DNA of 64,000 bases from Marinomonas sp. SBI8L. GTDB taxonomy: Bacteria; Pseudomonadota; Gammaproteobacteria; Pseudomonadales; Marinomonadaceae. The position numbers were made by a program, and so were the translations under genes. The notes beneath the pieces are model-generated. The model searched no databases. It saw only the letters and a program-made list of their open reading frames with translations, and was not told where the DNA came from. The stretch is from positions 186,001 through 250,000 of the forward strand of contig NZ_JSEO01000006.1 of assembly GCF_001624705.1 (NCBI RefSeq), in the 5' to 3' direction. Below, piece after piece: positions 46,324 through 55,038 of the stretch; the stretch's first letter is position 1, and each line of letters opens with the position of its first letter.

Positions 46324-47568
46324 ATGACCATAAGCTCACAAACCAAAACATCAGATTCACTGTTTAAACTCGAACGCATAAAACGCTTTCCTACCATTGT
46401 TTGGCTCATTCTATTCGGTACTTTTTTAGCCCGTACTAGCTATTTTATGGCTTGGCCTTTTCTTATTGTTGTTTTGTTCGATGATTATCATGCAAGCGAA
46501 GCTCAAATAGGTTTGATCTTTGCTGTGTCTGCTGCCGTTGCCTCGGTATTTGGTCTTTATGTTGGCTACTTATCTGACAAGTTAGGCCGCAAACTCATCA
46601 TGCTAATTGGCTGTATTTTTGCGGGTTTGATTTATTATGGCATTGGCGGTGCAAATGAACTCTGGCAACTGGCTGCCTTAATGATTTTTGCAGGTCTCAT
46701 GAGACCTACGATTGAAGCGCCGGGTAAAGCCGTCATCAGTGATAACCTAGAATCAGAGAAAGACAGAGAATTAGCCTTAAATATGCGCTATTTCATTCTC
46801 AATGCTGGCGGTGCAATCGGCCCACTTCTCGGCATCAGTTTAGCCTTATCACAGCCTCAAGCTTTGTTTTATGTTACGGGTGTGACCTACTTTGTTTACG
46901 CACTTATGCTGGGGCTTGGTTTTCACTTTAGTAGGGTTACCCTGCCCCCAAGCCATGAATCCGTCATACGCTTTCGTAAAGTGTTTATGGTAATTGCTAA
47001 TGACAAGCTTTTCATGGGCCTCTTGATTGCAAACATACTACTGATGTTTGTCTATTCCCATATTGAGTCGTCGATTCCTCAAGTATTAGCCAGAAGCGGC
47101 TTAGAAGATGCCGTTAAATGGATTGGCATTCTTGTAGTCGTTAACACCTGCACCGTGATTTTGCTTCAGTTTCCCCTATTGGCCTTATTGGAAAAGAAAA
47201 ATGTCTTTTTCAGAACCCGTTTAGGTGTAGGTTTAATGGGAGTGGCGCAAATAATCTTTATTTTTACCCCTGAAGATTATGCCTATGGTTGGGTGCTTGG
47301 CACGCTATTTTTGAGTATTGGGGAAGTAATTGCATTTCCGACTTTGAGTGTGCAAATTGACCGTCTCGCTCCTGCGCACCTGAAAGGTAGTTATTTCGGA
47401 GCCGCCTCATTGTATTCCATTGGTTTTGCAACTGGCCCTTTAGTGGGTGGATGGTTATTAAGCCTACAGGCTAAAGTTAGCCTATTTGTGGTTTGTCTCT
47501 TGTGCGTATTAGCCATTATTGTCATCTATTACCAAGCACAAAAACTGGCGCAAACCAGACCATCATAG
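46324..47568 (+). CDS. MFS transporter
   Basis: About 414 residues from ATG 46324, with about 12 membrane helices. The MFS loop motif is GYLSDKLGRKLIMLIG, and a second pattern LMRPTIEAPGKAVISD follows. The upstream TTG at 46306 would add six residues; neither has a strong Shine-Dalgarno. Substrate unknown; the pattern resembles drug or sugar efflux transporters such as MdtH. Convergent with the DNA ligase gene. Confidence 0.88.
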   Translation: MTISSQTKTSDSLFKLERIKRFPTIVWLILFGTFLARTSYFMAWPFLIVVLFDDYHASEAQIGLIFAVSAAVASVFGLYVGYLSDKLGRKLIMLIGCIFAGLIYYGIGGANELWQLAALMIFAGLMRPTIEAPGKAVISDNLESEKDRELALNMRYFILNAGGAIGPLLGISLALSQPQALFYVTGVTYFVYALMLGLGFHFSRVTLPPSHESVIRFRKVFMVIANDKLFMGLLIANILLMFVYSHIESSIPQVLARSGLEDAVKWIGILVVVNTCTVILLQFPLLALLEKKNVFFRTRLGVGLMGVAQIIFIFTPEDYAYGWVLGTLFLSIGEVIAFPTLSVQIDRLAPAHLKGSYFGAASLYSIGFATGPLVGGWLLSLQAKVSLFVVCLLCVLAIIVIYYQAQKLAQTRPS

Positions 47569-47602
47569 TGATACGTCACTCGCCTTCAAATAATGATTTT
47601 AA

Positions 47603-47638
47603 ATGCCTATGAATTTTAACTTTAAAACGCATAGGCAT
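47603..47638. terminator. Hairpin between convergent MFS and ligase genes
   Basis: ATGCCTATG (47603-47611) and CATAGGCAT (47630-47638) form a perfect nine-bp stem just after the MFS stop and before the ligase stop. No strong T tract, so terminator function is likely but not certain. Confidence 0.5.
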
Positions 47639-47643
47639 CGCCA

Positions 47644-48543
47644 TTATTGAGGTCTAACTAAGCCGATATAACTTGCGAACCTTGGGATCTGATTTTTAGT
47701 TAAGCCATGATACTTAAAACGAATCAGACTACCCAATTCTGGAGGAGCAATTCGCTCCTCATCACTTAAGCCTGAACCAATCTTAAAACGTATTATTGGG
47801 CTGTCATGATTTTCTTGCCAAAGCACGACTAAAGCGCCTGTTTGTCCTTGGTATTTTCCATTACCAGGCACGTACGCCTTCACTCTCGCTTGTGACTCTT
47901 GATAAGGTTTAAGTTTGAGGACATTATCACTTCGACCAGACGCAAATTTTGCCTGCTTTCTATGTAAAATAAGCCCTTCAGCCCCTCTTTTTGTGTAGTC
48001 CTTTAACATCTCACTTAAAGCATCATTATCTTTTATAGTGATTTGCTCAATAGGCTTGATAAAATCAGTATTTAACTCATTGAGTAAAGCCGTATAAGCT
48101 TTGGCCCTTACTTCAAAGGGCGATTGGTAATCAGGCATATCAAACACTTTATAGGTGATCTTTTTCCATGCTTCTTGATTTACCTTCTTACTTAATACGG
48201 TAGAAGCAACAAATTCAAAATCTTGTCGCTTAGACCATAGCTCACCATCTAACCAAACATCAGGCAAGGCCTCTATAAACCAAGTTGGTGCATGAATTGG
48301 ATTACCATTTTTCGTGACTAATTTACCCTCTCGCCAGATTGCCCTCACACCATCAAATTTTTCACTAACAAGATAATCTTCAAGATGAATATTTGATTGA
48401 TAAACACTCACTAATTGCACTGGCAATTCAGCTTTTAGAAGCGGGGAAAATAAAGCTAAGCAGGTTAAAGCACACAAGATTTGTGCTCTTGAGATGAGGT
48501 TAAATATAAGAGAGGTTAAATCTGTTAAATACCTAAGCAACAT
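47644..48543 (-). CDS. Periplasmic ATP-dependent DNA ligase (Lig E type)
   Basis: A 299-residue minimal ligase. A hydrophobic N-terminus (ILCALTCLALFSPLLKAEL) acts as an export signal, so the enzyme is probably periplasmic. The nucleotidyl-transfer lysine is in SEKFDGVRAIW (K62), with WLDGELW, GAEGLILHRKQAKF and VLKLKPYQESQARV as further ligase motifs. The OB-fold domain reads RVKAYVPGNGKYQGQTGALVV. Lig E ligases are thought to act in DNA uptake or extracellular DNA handling. Single gene. Confidence 0.9.
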   Translation of the reverse strand: MLLRYLTDLTSLIFNLISRAQILCALTCLALFSPLLKAELPVQLVSVYQSNIHLEDYLVSEKFDGVRAIWREGKLVTKNGNPIHAPTWFIEALPDVWLDGELWSKRQDFEFVASTVLSKKVNQEAWKKITYKVFDMPDYQSPFEVRAKAYTALLNELNTDFIKPIEQITIKDNDALSEMLKDYTKRGAEGLILHRKQAKFASGRSDNVLKLKPYQESQARVKAYVPGNGKYQGQTGALVVLWQENHDSPIIRFKIGSGLSDEERIAPPELGSLIRFKYHGLTKNQIPRFASYIGLVRPQ

Positions 48544-48709
48544 AAAGACTCCTTGTCATTTGCTTAAAAAATTAGCTAAAGTATGTCTGCCTTCCTAGCG
48601 GACAAAGAAAGTGTACACGAGTCTTCATCATTAGATGAATGTCTGAGTCAACTTAATAGCTTGGTATCAATAGAAGCACTGTTTTAGATACAAATGATAG
48701 GGATACCCA

Positions 48710-49444
48710 GTGACTAACCGACAAAGTCTTAACTATTTTATTCGCTTAATAGGATTCATTCCCTTATTACCTCTCATTATCTTTCAAGCAAAAAAGGTAA
48801 AAGCGAATACTCTGCGCTTACCCATTGCAGATGGAAAGCAAGTCTCTCACTCCCCAAATGCCAGTTTAAATATATTGCATATAGGGGAAAGTACTGTAGC
48901 AGGTGTTGGTGTTAATAAACTCGAACAAGGGTTAACCAAGGGCATTATCGATAGGCTCAACCAAGTTCATACAGGCTCTATTAATTGGCATATTCTAGCT
49001 AAAAATGGTGCAACCCTATCTCAATTGAATCAACTTAGCTCTGACTTAATTAATCCTGATATTTTATTAATTACTGTCGGTGTGAATGATACAACCAAGT
49101 TTACTTCGACAAAAAACTGGCGGATGCAGTTAAAGCAATGCGTCGATAAGTTTTCTGGTCCAAATAGTCAGGTATTTTTTACTCAAGTACCAGACATGGC
49201 ACTGTTTCCAGCGCTTCCCTTCCCTTTAAACCGCTTTATTGGTTTAAGGTCTCAATTACTCGACCTATGTTTAAAGAAACTATGCCTTAGCTCAAACTGG
49301 ACTTTTATTGAGGCAAGCCTACCCATTCAACCCAAGTGGATGGCAATTGATGGCTACCATCCAAACCAGGCGGGATATCAAGTTTGGGCAGAACAAATTA
49401 GTCACAGTATTCTAGAAGCTCTCAAAATAAAGCCAAAACTCTAA
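48710..49444 (+). CDS. SGNH/GDSL hydrolase
   Basis: A 244-residue esterase-like enzyme beginning at GTG 48710, with AGGGAT upstream. A hydrophobic N-terminus (IRLIGFIPLLPLIIFQAKKV) may anchor or export it. Block I is HIGESTVAGVGV (catalytic Ser), block III GVNDTTKF and block V DGYHPNQAGY (catalytic Asp/His). Substrate unknown, probably an ester or acyl group. Convergent with the pesticin-like gene. Confidence 0.85.
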   Translation: MTNRQSLNYFIRLIGFIPLLPLIIFQAKKVKANTLRLPIADGKQVSHSPNASLNILHIGESTVAGVGVNKLEQGLTKGIIDRLNQVHTGSINWHILAKNGATLSQLNQLSSDLINPDILLITVGVNDTTKFTSTKNWRMQLKQCVDKFSGPNSQVFFTQVPDMALFPALPFPLNRFIGLRSQLLDLCLKKLCLSSNWTFIEASLPIQPKWMAIDGYHPNQAGYQVWAEQISHSILEALKIKPKL

Positions 49445-49457
49445 ATTAATTTGGTTA

Positions 49458-50024
49458 CTAAGATAGCCAAGTTTCTAGAAGGTCCGCTTCTTTATTACGT
49501 CGACTAGGATATTTATCACCAAAGTTACGCAAGTTTTTGCATGCTGCTTGCCAATCCCCTGACGTTACTTGACGCCAAAAATTAGGGGTTTTTAATCTAA
49601 GACTGCCATATTGAAACGACACAGAAGCAATAACCGTTTGGCACTGAGAAGATAGCGCATCGAAGTCAGCATAAGTATCAGCAGCTCGCCATTCTCTAAT
49701 TAAATTAAACTGTGCATTTTTATGGCTGAATTCATTAATGCAGTCCACCTCTTCAGTCGTAACCGTAAGCGGATATTCTGCCAGTACATCACAGGCATTT
49801 TGTTTAATCTTATCAGCATAAGGCAGTAGTTTTTTGCATAGGTCACCAGTGAAAGCCTGCTTTAGTTCTGCTTGAGTACGCTGGCCAATATCAAAGCCAG
49901 ACCCTATGGTGACGCCTGATTTACTGGTTTTTGGATCAGGTACATAGCCCTTATTACTTGAACCTTCAAGCTTCGAAATAAAGGTAAAATCAATTTTTGA
50001 TTGTGAGAAGTCGGAGTCTGACAT
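49458..50024 (-). CDS. Pesticin C-terminus-like muramidase
   Basis: A 188-residue protein matching the T4-lysozyme-like catalytic domain of pesticin. FTFISKLEGSSNKGYVPDP places the catalytic Glu and the Tyr/Asp segment, and GVTIGSGFDIG carries the Thr/Gly motif. The family-like ending is SVSFQYG, then NFWRQVTSGDWQAACKNL. It hydrolyses peptidoglycan. There is no signal peptide, translocation or receptor-binding domain, and no obvious immunity gene beside it. Delivery by a type VI system or phage-derived origin are possible explanations. Confidence 0.82.
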   Translation of the reverse strand: MSDSDFSQSKIDFTFISKLEGSSNKGYVPDPKTSKSGVTIGSGFDIGQRTQAELKQAFTGDLCKKLLPYADKIKQNACDVLAEYPLTVTTEEVDCINEFSHKNAQFNLIREWRAADTYADFDALSSQCQTVIASVSFQYGSLRLKTPNFWRQVTSGDWQAACKNLRNFGDKYPSRRNKEADLLETWLS

Positions 50025-50175
50025 GATAGTTTCCTTGGCATTAGATGGAAACTAACGTTAACTTGGTAAGAGTGTTTGAAAATATGAAAAATCGATTAAA
50101 AATTACGTTAAAAAACCGACTGAGTTAGAAGCTGTTAAAGGGTATAAACTCATTATACCCTTCATCTTGATACCT

Positions 50176-51435
50176 TTATTTTTTAGTTTGATTAGCTTCC
50201 ACCAGCCCTTCCAGCTTTTCAATAATGTACTTACCTATCGGAAATGCAGAAGTAGCTGCCGGAGAAGGCGCATTGCAGACATGTAGGGAGCGTTTAGATT
50301 GGGCAAATAAAAAGTCATGTACCAAGCTACCATCTTGCATAACGGCTTGCGCTCTTATCCCCGCTGGATAGCTTTCTAAGTCATCTAGATTGATTTGGTC
50401 ACAGTACTTTTGAACTTCCTTTAAATAGCCTTGCTTAAACCAAGAGTTGCGAGTTTCTTTTAAACCCGTTTTCCAATGTTGAGCTAACAAACGCCAAAAG
50501 CCTTTGAATAACACCATTTGCCAAACATCTTTCAAACTAAAGTTAAGCTTGCCATAACCTTCTCGTTTCCACCCTTGTACTGCATTTGGCCCCACTGTCA
50601 CTGAGCCATCTATCATACGAGTAAGATGCACACCTAAAAAAGGAAGCTCTGGGTCTGGCACAGGATAAATGAGATGCTTCACAATTTGATCATGCTTGGC
50701 ATTCAGGCGGTAATACTCCCCCCTAAAAGGTATGATTTGAAAATCGGTTTTTATACCCAACATTTTTGTGGTTCTATCAGCCATCAAGCCGGTACAAGCC
50801 ACTACAAACTGGCTAGTAATCCAGCTTTTTGTGGGAGCCTGTTTAGCACCAGATTGATCTATTTCAATATGCACAGCGTCATTTGTTTCTTTCAACCCTA
50901 TAACTTCACCTGAAGTCATTAGAATGCCACCTAATCCGGTAAAGAGTTGAGCGAGTTTTTCACATATTTTTTGATAATTTACGATACCTGTATCTTTAAC
51001 TAAAATCGCCGCAAGCCCTTTAATATTAGGCTCTTCAGCTCTTAAAGCAGGCTGGTCTAACCATTGAATAGGAATTTCATTTTCATCACATCGCAGTTTT
51101 AATGCTTCTAGTCGTGAGAGCTCTAAGGCATTCGTGGCAACCAAAAGTTTGCCACACACATCAAAGTCAATCTTGTGTTCTGCACAAAAAGTTTTAGTGG
51201 CAGCTGCCCCTTGCTTACAGAACTGCGCTTTTAAGCTACCTGGCTGATAATACACACCTGCATGAATCACCCCACTATTGTGCCCTGTTTGGTGCAAACC
51301 AAATTCAGCTTCTTTTTCAATCAGGACTATTATTTTATCTGGATAAGCTTGTTGCAATTGCCAAGCCGTTGATAGCCCCACAATGCCGCCACCTAAAATA
51401 GAAATGTCATAGATTGGGGTTTCAATTTGGCTCAT
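50176..51435 (-). CDS. lhgO: L-2-hydroxyglutarate oxidase
   Basis: A 419-residue FAD-dependent oxidoreductase of the DAO fold. ISILGGGIVGLSTAWQLQ is the FAD-binding motif; HQTGHNSGVIHAGVYYQPGSLKAQFC is the LhgO marker. RGEYYRL, HLTRMIDGSVTVGPNA and ending HVCNAPSPAATSAFPIGKYI complete the pattern. It oxidises L-2-hydroxyglutarate to 2-oxoglutarate and passes electrons to quinone. The next gene downstream in coordinates is a divergent-looking LysR regulator on the same strand. Confidence 0.92.
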   Translation of the reverse strand: MSQIETPIYDISILGGGIVGLSTAWQLQQAYPDKIIVLIEKEAEFGLHQTGHNSGVIHAGVYYQPGSLKAQFCKQGAAATKTFCAEHKIDFDVCGKLLVATNALELSRLEALKLRCDENEIPIQWLDQPALRAEEPNIKGLAAILVKDTGIVNYQKICEKLAQLFTGLGGILMTSGEVIGLKETNDAVHIEIDQSGAKQAPTKSWITSQFVVACTGLMADRTTKMLGIKTDFQIIPFRGEYYRLNAKHDQIVKHLIYPVPDPELPFLGVHLTRMIDGSVTVGPNAVQGWKREGYGKLNFSLKDVWQMVLFKGFWRLLAQHWKTGLKETRNSWFKQGYLKEVQKYCDQINLDDLESYPAGIRAQAVMQDGSLVHDFLFAQSKRSLHVCNAPSPAATSAFPIGKYIIEKLEGLVEANQTKK

Positions 51436-51492
51436 ATTTTATGCTCTATAGTTAAATTTTAGTCTTAAGCTTGCTTTGAAAATCAAGTCGGT

Positions 51493-52365
51493 TTAAACAC
51501 GCTCTTTTATGTAATCTAAAAACGCCCTGACTTTTGGCGTAATACCTTTGCGACTTGGAACCAATGAATGTAATGCAACCTGAGGTCCATGCCAATTAGG
51601 TAAAACGCGAACGAGCTTGCCATCTTCCACATAGGTTTCCGCCATATAATCTGGTAATTGTCCGACTCCAAATCCATCTATCAGAACCTGTCTTATTACA
51701 CTAAAATCATCCGATTCAAAACTCGGTTTAAAGTTAAATTCGAACTCTTGATCTTGATTTTCAAAAAGCCACAAGGGAGGGTTATTCAGACTATTCATAT
51801 GCAGCAATTGAAAGTCATGTAAATTTGCAATGTGAGGTTCGGGCTTGCCGGCTAAATATTCAGGGGCAGCATAATAATTCAGATGGCGGCAACACAGAGA
51901 ACTGGCCACCAAATTTGAATCGGCTAACTCTCCGACGCGAATGAGAATATCAAAGTTTTCATCTATTGCGTCAACACGACGATTAATCAGGCGAAAATCT
52001 ACACTCACTTCAGGATAGGCTTCCATAAAGCCTGTCATTAAAGGCGCTATCAAGTTCTGCCCAACTGCCACAGAAGCACTCACTCTTAATGTGCCTCTTG
52101 GTGTTTGTGTCAGTGTTTCTAGAGAGTATTGGGCAGATTCCAACTCTTCTTTAATTCTCAAGCAATGCTGGTAATAGATTTGGCCAACTTCAGTCAAGGT
52201 ATGTTTACGCGTGGTTCTTTGCAAAAGCGTCACTCCCAGACTCTCTTCTAACCGCGTTACCGTACGACTTATGTTGGATTTAGGCTTATTAAGCGACTCG
52301 CCAGCTGCAGTAAAACCACCTTTAGCGACCACTTCAGCAAAAACTAACATATCATTAATATTCAT
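51493..52365 (-). CDS. LysR-family transcriptional regulator
   Basis: A 290-residue regulator. The winged helix reads MLVFAEVVAKGGFTAAGESLNKPKSNISRTVTRLEESLG, with HTLTEVGQIYY, and the effector domain of periplasmic-binding fold starts at GTLRVSASVAVGQNL. LysR proteins usually regulate a divergent gene; here the divergent gene is the binding protein at 52545. It lies 57 bases upstream of lhgO on the same strand, so lhgO may share its transcript. Confidence 0.92.
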   Translation of the reverse strand: MNINDMLVFAEVVAKGGFTAAGESLNKPKSNISRTVTRLEESLGVTLLQRTTRKHTLTEVGQIYYQHCLRIKEELESAQYSLETLTQTPRGTLRVSASVAVGQNLIAPLMTGFMEAYPEVSVDFRLINRRVDAIDENFDILIRVGELADSNLVASSLCCRHLNYYAAPEYLAGKPEPHIANLHDFQLLHMNSLNNPPLWLFENQDQEFEFNFKPSFESDDFSVIRQVLIDGFGVGQLPDYMAETYVEDGKLVRVLPNWHGPQVALHSLVPSRKGITPKVRAFLDYIKERV

Positions 52366-52544
52366 AGACTCACCACTATCAAACCCACCTTATCAATCTG
52401 CTGCTATAAGCCCAAGAATAGAGTGTAATACCTTGTTAATAATAACAAATTAAACTTTTTCTGTATTCGCTTGACCTTAAAATTTGACGAAACCTGCTAA
52501 GCTAAAAAGTAAGTTATACCCTGTATCCTTTACTGAGGCCGCTT

Positions 52545-53300
52545 ATGTTATTTAACCAGTTCAGTATTGCCTTGTTGTTAATTCTCTTAACTCCTCCTCT
52601 AGTGGCAGCCCCCATCACTCTTTATAGTGAAGAATTTCCCCCTTTTAACTACACAGATAAAGGGAAATTTATTGGCGCTTCAACCGAAGTAGTAGAAGCC
52701 ATCATGCAAATCACTGAACAGGAGTATGAAATTAAAAGCTTTCCTTGGGCCCGCTCTATGCATATCAGCCAAAGCAAGAAAAACGCATTTATTTTTTCTA
52801 TTAGTCGTCGTAAAAGTAGAGAAGAATTATTTAAATGGGTCGGTATTTTAGTTCCTGCTAATCAATCCGTATTTGCCCTTAAAAGCCGAACAGACATTAA
52901 AATAAATACGCTTGAAGACATGAAGCCCTTCACAATAGGAACCACTTATAAAGATGCTAGGGAAACATTCCTATTAACCAAGGGATTTGATTTTGTGAAC
53001 CTAAAGCGACTCAGTGGCGAAAACACTTACCAGCAACACTATAAACAGTTAAAGCAAGGCCGAATAGATCTTTGGCCTATGCCAAATGCCGTTATGAATC
53101 ACGTCGTTACCTCATATGGTGATAAGCCTGACAATTGGATTCAAAACGTCTTTAAGTTAGATGAGATTTCTCAAGAAGGATATTACTTAGCAGCAAGCCT
53201 AACAACATCTGATGCTTTAATTAGAAAGCTTAGGCAGGCTCTAATTGATTTCAAACAATCAGAGGCCTACTCAAAAATCATTGTGAAATGGGGGTTATAA
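52545..53300 (+). CDS. Family-3 periplasmic substrate-binding protein (orphan)
   Basis: A 251-residue protein with a Sec signal (FSIALLLILLTPPLVAAPI, cleavage near residue 21). The mature part begins ITLYSEEFPPFNYTDKGKFIGASTEVV. FPWARSMHISQSKKNAFIFSISRR is the hinge region pattern of a subgroup often not tied to ABC transporters. ALIDFKQSEAYSKIIVKWG ends the protein. No permease or ATPase gene is nearby. Ligand unknown. Confidence 0.85.
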   Translation: MLFNQFSIALLLILLTPPLVAAPITLYSEEFPPFNYTDKGKFIGASTEVVEAIMQITEQEYEIKSFPWARSMHISQSKKNAFIFSISRRKSREELFKWVGILVPANQSVFALKSRTDIKINTLEDMKPFTIGTTYKDARETFLLTKGFDFVNLKRLSGENTYQQHYKQLKQGRIDLWPMPNAVMNHVVTSYGDKPDNWIQNVFKLDEISQEGYYLAASLTTSDALIRKLRQALIDFKQSEAYSKIIVKWGL

Positions 53301-53307
53301 AAGCATT

Positions 53308-53844
53308 TTAGAAGCCTGGGTTATCCACTAAAAAGTCGAGTTCCTCTTGGCTAGATTCACGACCTAAAATTTCGTTTCTATGGGGATAACGACCAAAGAG
53401 GTTAATAATGTCCAGATGCTTTTGTTCATATTCTTTCATATTTTCATTATTAGATAATTGAAAGTAAGTTGACGCCTCTTCATGAACTAAAGCTGATTCA
53501 CTATGCATAAAGGGCATCATCATAAAATTAAATTCTTCAGGTTCGTACTCTTTATAGTCCCCACGCCTGATTGCCTCTTGCGCTAAAACTAAGGCTAAGC
53601 TGTCAAAAGCAAATGATTTAGGCGTTCCTCGAAACATATTTCGCGAGAATTGATCCAATACTATAATTTCTGCTAAAGCCGATTTTGGGGTATTTCGCCA
53701 ATGGCTTAGCTCACCCACGCTTGCTTGGTGGTGTAATACTGAAAAGCGCTCGCTAATGGCTTTATCTAAATCATCATCTTTGGCAAACCATTGTTTCGCT
53801 GACAATTCTTTGAACCAAAAATCCAATACTGACTGGTAACTCAT
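53308..53844 (-). CDS. DUF924 family protein
   Basis: A 178-residue helical protein. VLDFWFKELSAKQWFAKDDDLD opens the family, LAEIIVLDQFSRNMFRGTPKSFAFD is the central signature, and FGRYPHRNEILGRESSQEE is the C-terminal one. Function is unknown. Convergent with the binding-protein gene, whose stop is seven bases away, so their transcripts may overlap. Confidence 0.9.
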   Translation of the reverse strand: MSYQSVLDFWFKELSAKQWFAKDDDLDKAISERFSVLHHQASVGELSHWRNTPKSALAEIIVLDQFSRNMFRGTPKSFAFDSLALVLAQEAIRRGDYKEYEPEEFNFMMMPFMHSESALVHEEASTYFQLSNNENMKEYEQKHLDIINLFGRYPHRNEILGRESSQEELDFLVDNPGF

Positions 53845-54026
53845 GCCCTTGTCCTCTTATTTCTATATCGCACTTTTTAAATTAAAACCGCTCTAATTAC
53901 GACAGATCCCCTAATACTATCTAACTAAAACAAGTTTGTACCAATTATTCTAAAAACCAAGATGTGAAATTTTAATTTCATATTTAGCAATAAAGATACT
54001 TATTATTCAGTTAATTTTCAGTTAGC

Positions 54027-54941
54027 ATGCCCGAATTATTAACAGCGTCTCGTATCAGTAAGAGGATAAAGTCAAGCATGCGGTATTCAGTTTCGTACTT
54101 ACATGGGCTTAGCCAAATTTTTTTACTGAGTAATCCTGTTATTGGTTTTGTAATAGTCATCACACTTGCCTTATTTTCACCCAGCTTATTAGTTGGCTGC
54201 CTTCTAGGGGCAACGACAGGTGTGGTCACGGCAAGTTTGATGAAATTAGATAAGCATAAAATTGATTTAGGCTTATTTGGTTATAACCCTGCTTTGCTTG
54301 GCATGGCGATTCTAACATTCTATGAATTCAGCCTTACAACTTGTGCCATCATAGTCCTTGCCAGTATTTTCAGCACGCTTATTACAGATAAAATAAGCAC
54401 TCTTTTAGGGACGAAAATCCCTCCTTATACTAGCCCTTATATCCTTACTGCTTGGTTAGTCATACTACTAAGTTCCTACCTAAACCTTGCTCCAGTTAGC
54501 CTTATTATCGACACATCAGGTATGAGTATTGACTCATTCACGAGTATTAAAGGTTTAGGACAAGTTGTTTTTCTAGATAGCCTTATAGCCAGTATATTCT
54601 GCGTCATTGCTATCGCTATCCACTCCCATAAAATGGCCATGTGGACAGTATTCGCATCAGCTTTAAGTGTCATTTTTGCATTAAGTCTGGGGTTATCTCA
54701 GGATGGTATTGAGCAAGGTATTTATAGTTACAACGCTGTATTAGTGTGCATAGCATTAGTCGAGAAATGTAAATCTAAGCTAATAATGATGACTCTTGGT
54801 ACCTGCTTGAGTGTATTAATTACCCATGCCTTTAGCTTTGTAGACTTACCCGCTTTAACTGCACCATTTGTCCTTTCTGTATGGATTATTTATGGGTTAA
54901 AGATATTGTACCGACCTATTTTTCCTCAGCTCACTCTTTAA
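54027..54941 (+). CDS. Urea transporter
   Basis: A 304-residue inner-membrane channel-type transporter of the UT family. FGYNPALLGMAILTFYEF and its internal repeat YSYNAVLVCIALVEKC line the two pore halves, followed by LPALTAPFVLSVWIIYGLKIL. LGQVVFLDSLIASI is a further family segment. The pore carries urea down its gradient. No urease gene is in the window; the arginase-family enzyme at 22924 is one possible urea source. Followed by a strong hairpin shared with the beta-amylase gene. Confidence 0.88.
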   Translation: MPELLTASRISKRIKSSMRYSVSYLHGLSQIFLLSNPVIGFVIVITLALFSPSLLVGCLLGATTGVVTASLMKLDKHKIDLGLFGYNPALLGMAILTFYEFSLTTCAIIVLASIFSTLITDKISTLLGTKIPPYTSPYILTAWLVILLSSYLNLAPVSLIIDTSGMSIDSFTSIKGLGQVVFLDSLIASIFCVIAIAIHSHKMAMWTVFASALSVIFALSLGLSQDGIEQGIYSYNAVLVCIALVEKCKSKLIMMTLGTCLSVLITHAFSFVDLPALTAPFVLSVWIIYGLKILYRPIFPQLTL

Positions 54942-54966
54942 GCTTAAATCGCCGACTAAATAAGAA

Positions 54967-55004
54967 TCTAGGGAAGTAAGGGTAAACCGAATTACTTCCC
55001 TAGA
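54967..55004. terminator. Terminator between urea transporter and beta-amylase genes
   Basis: TCTAGGGAAGTAA (54967-54979) pairs perfectly with TTACTTCCCTAGA (54992-55004). The genes on either side are convergent. T run is absent, so it may serve as a two-way transcript end or stabilising hairpin. Confidence 0.65.
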
Positions 55005-55038
55005 AAGCTAAAGCCTGCTTTAAACTTTTATGAAAAAC

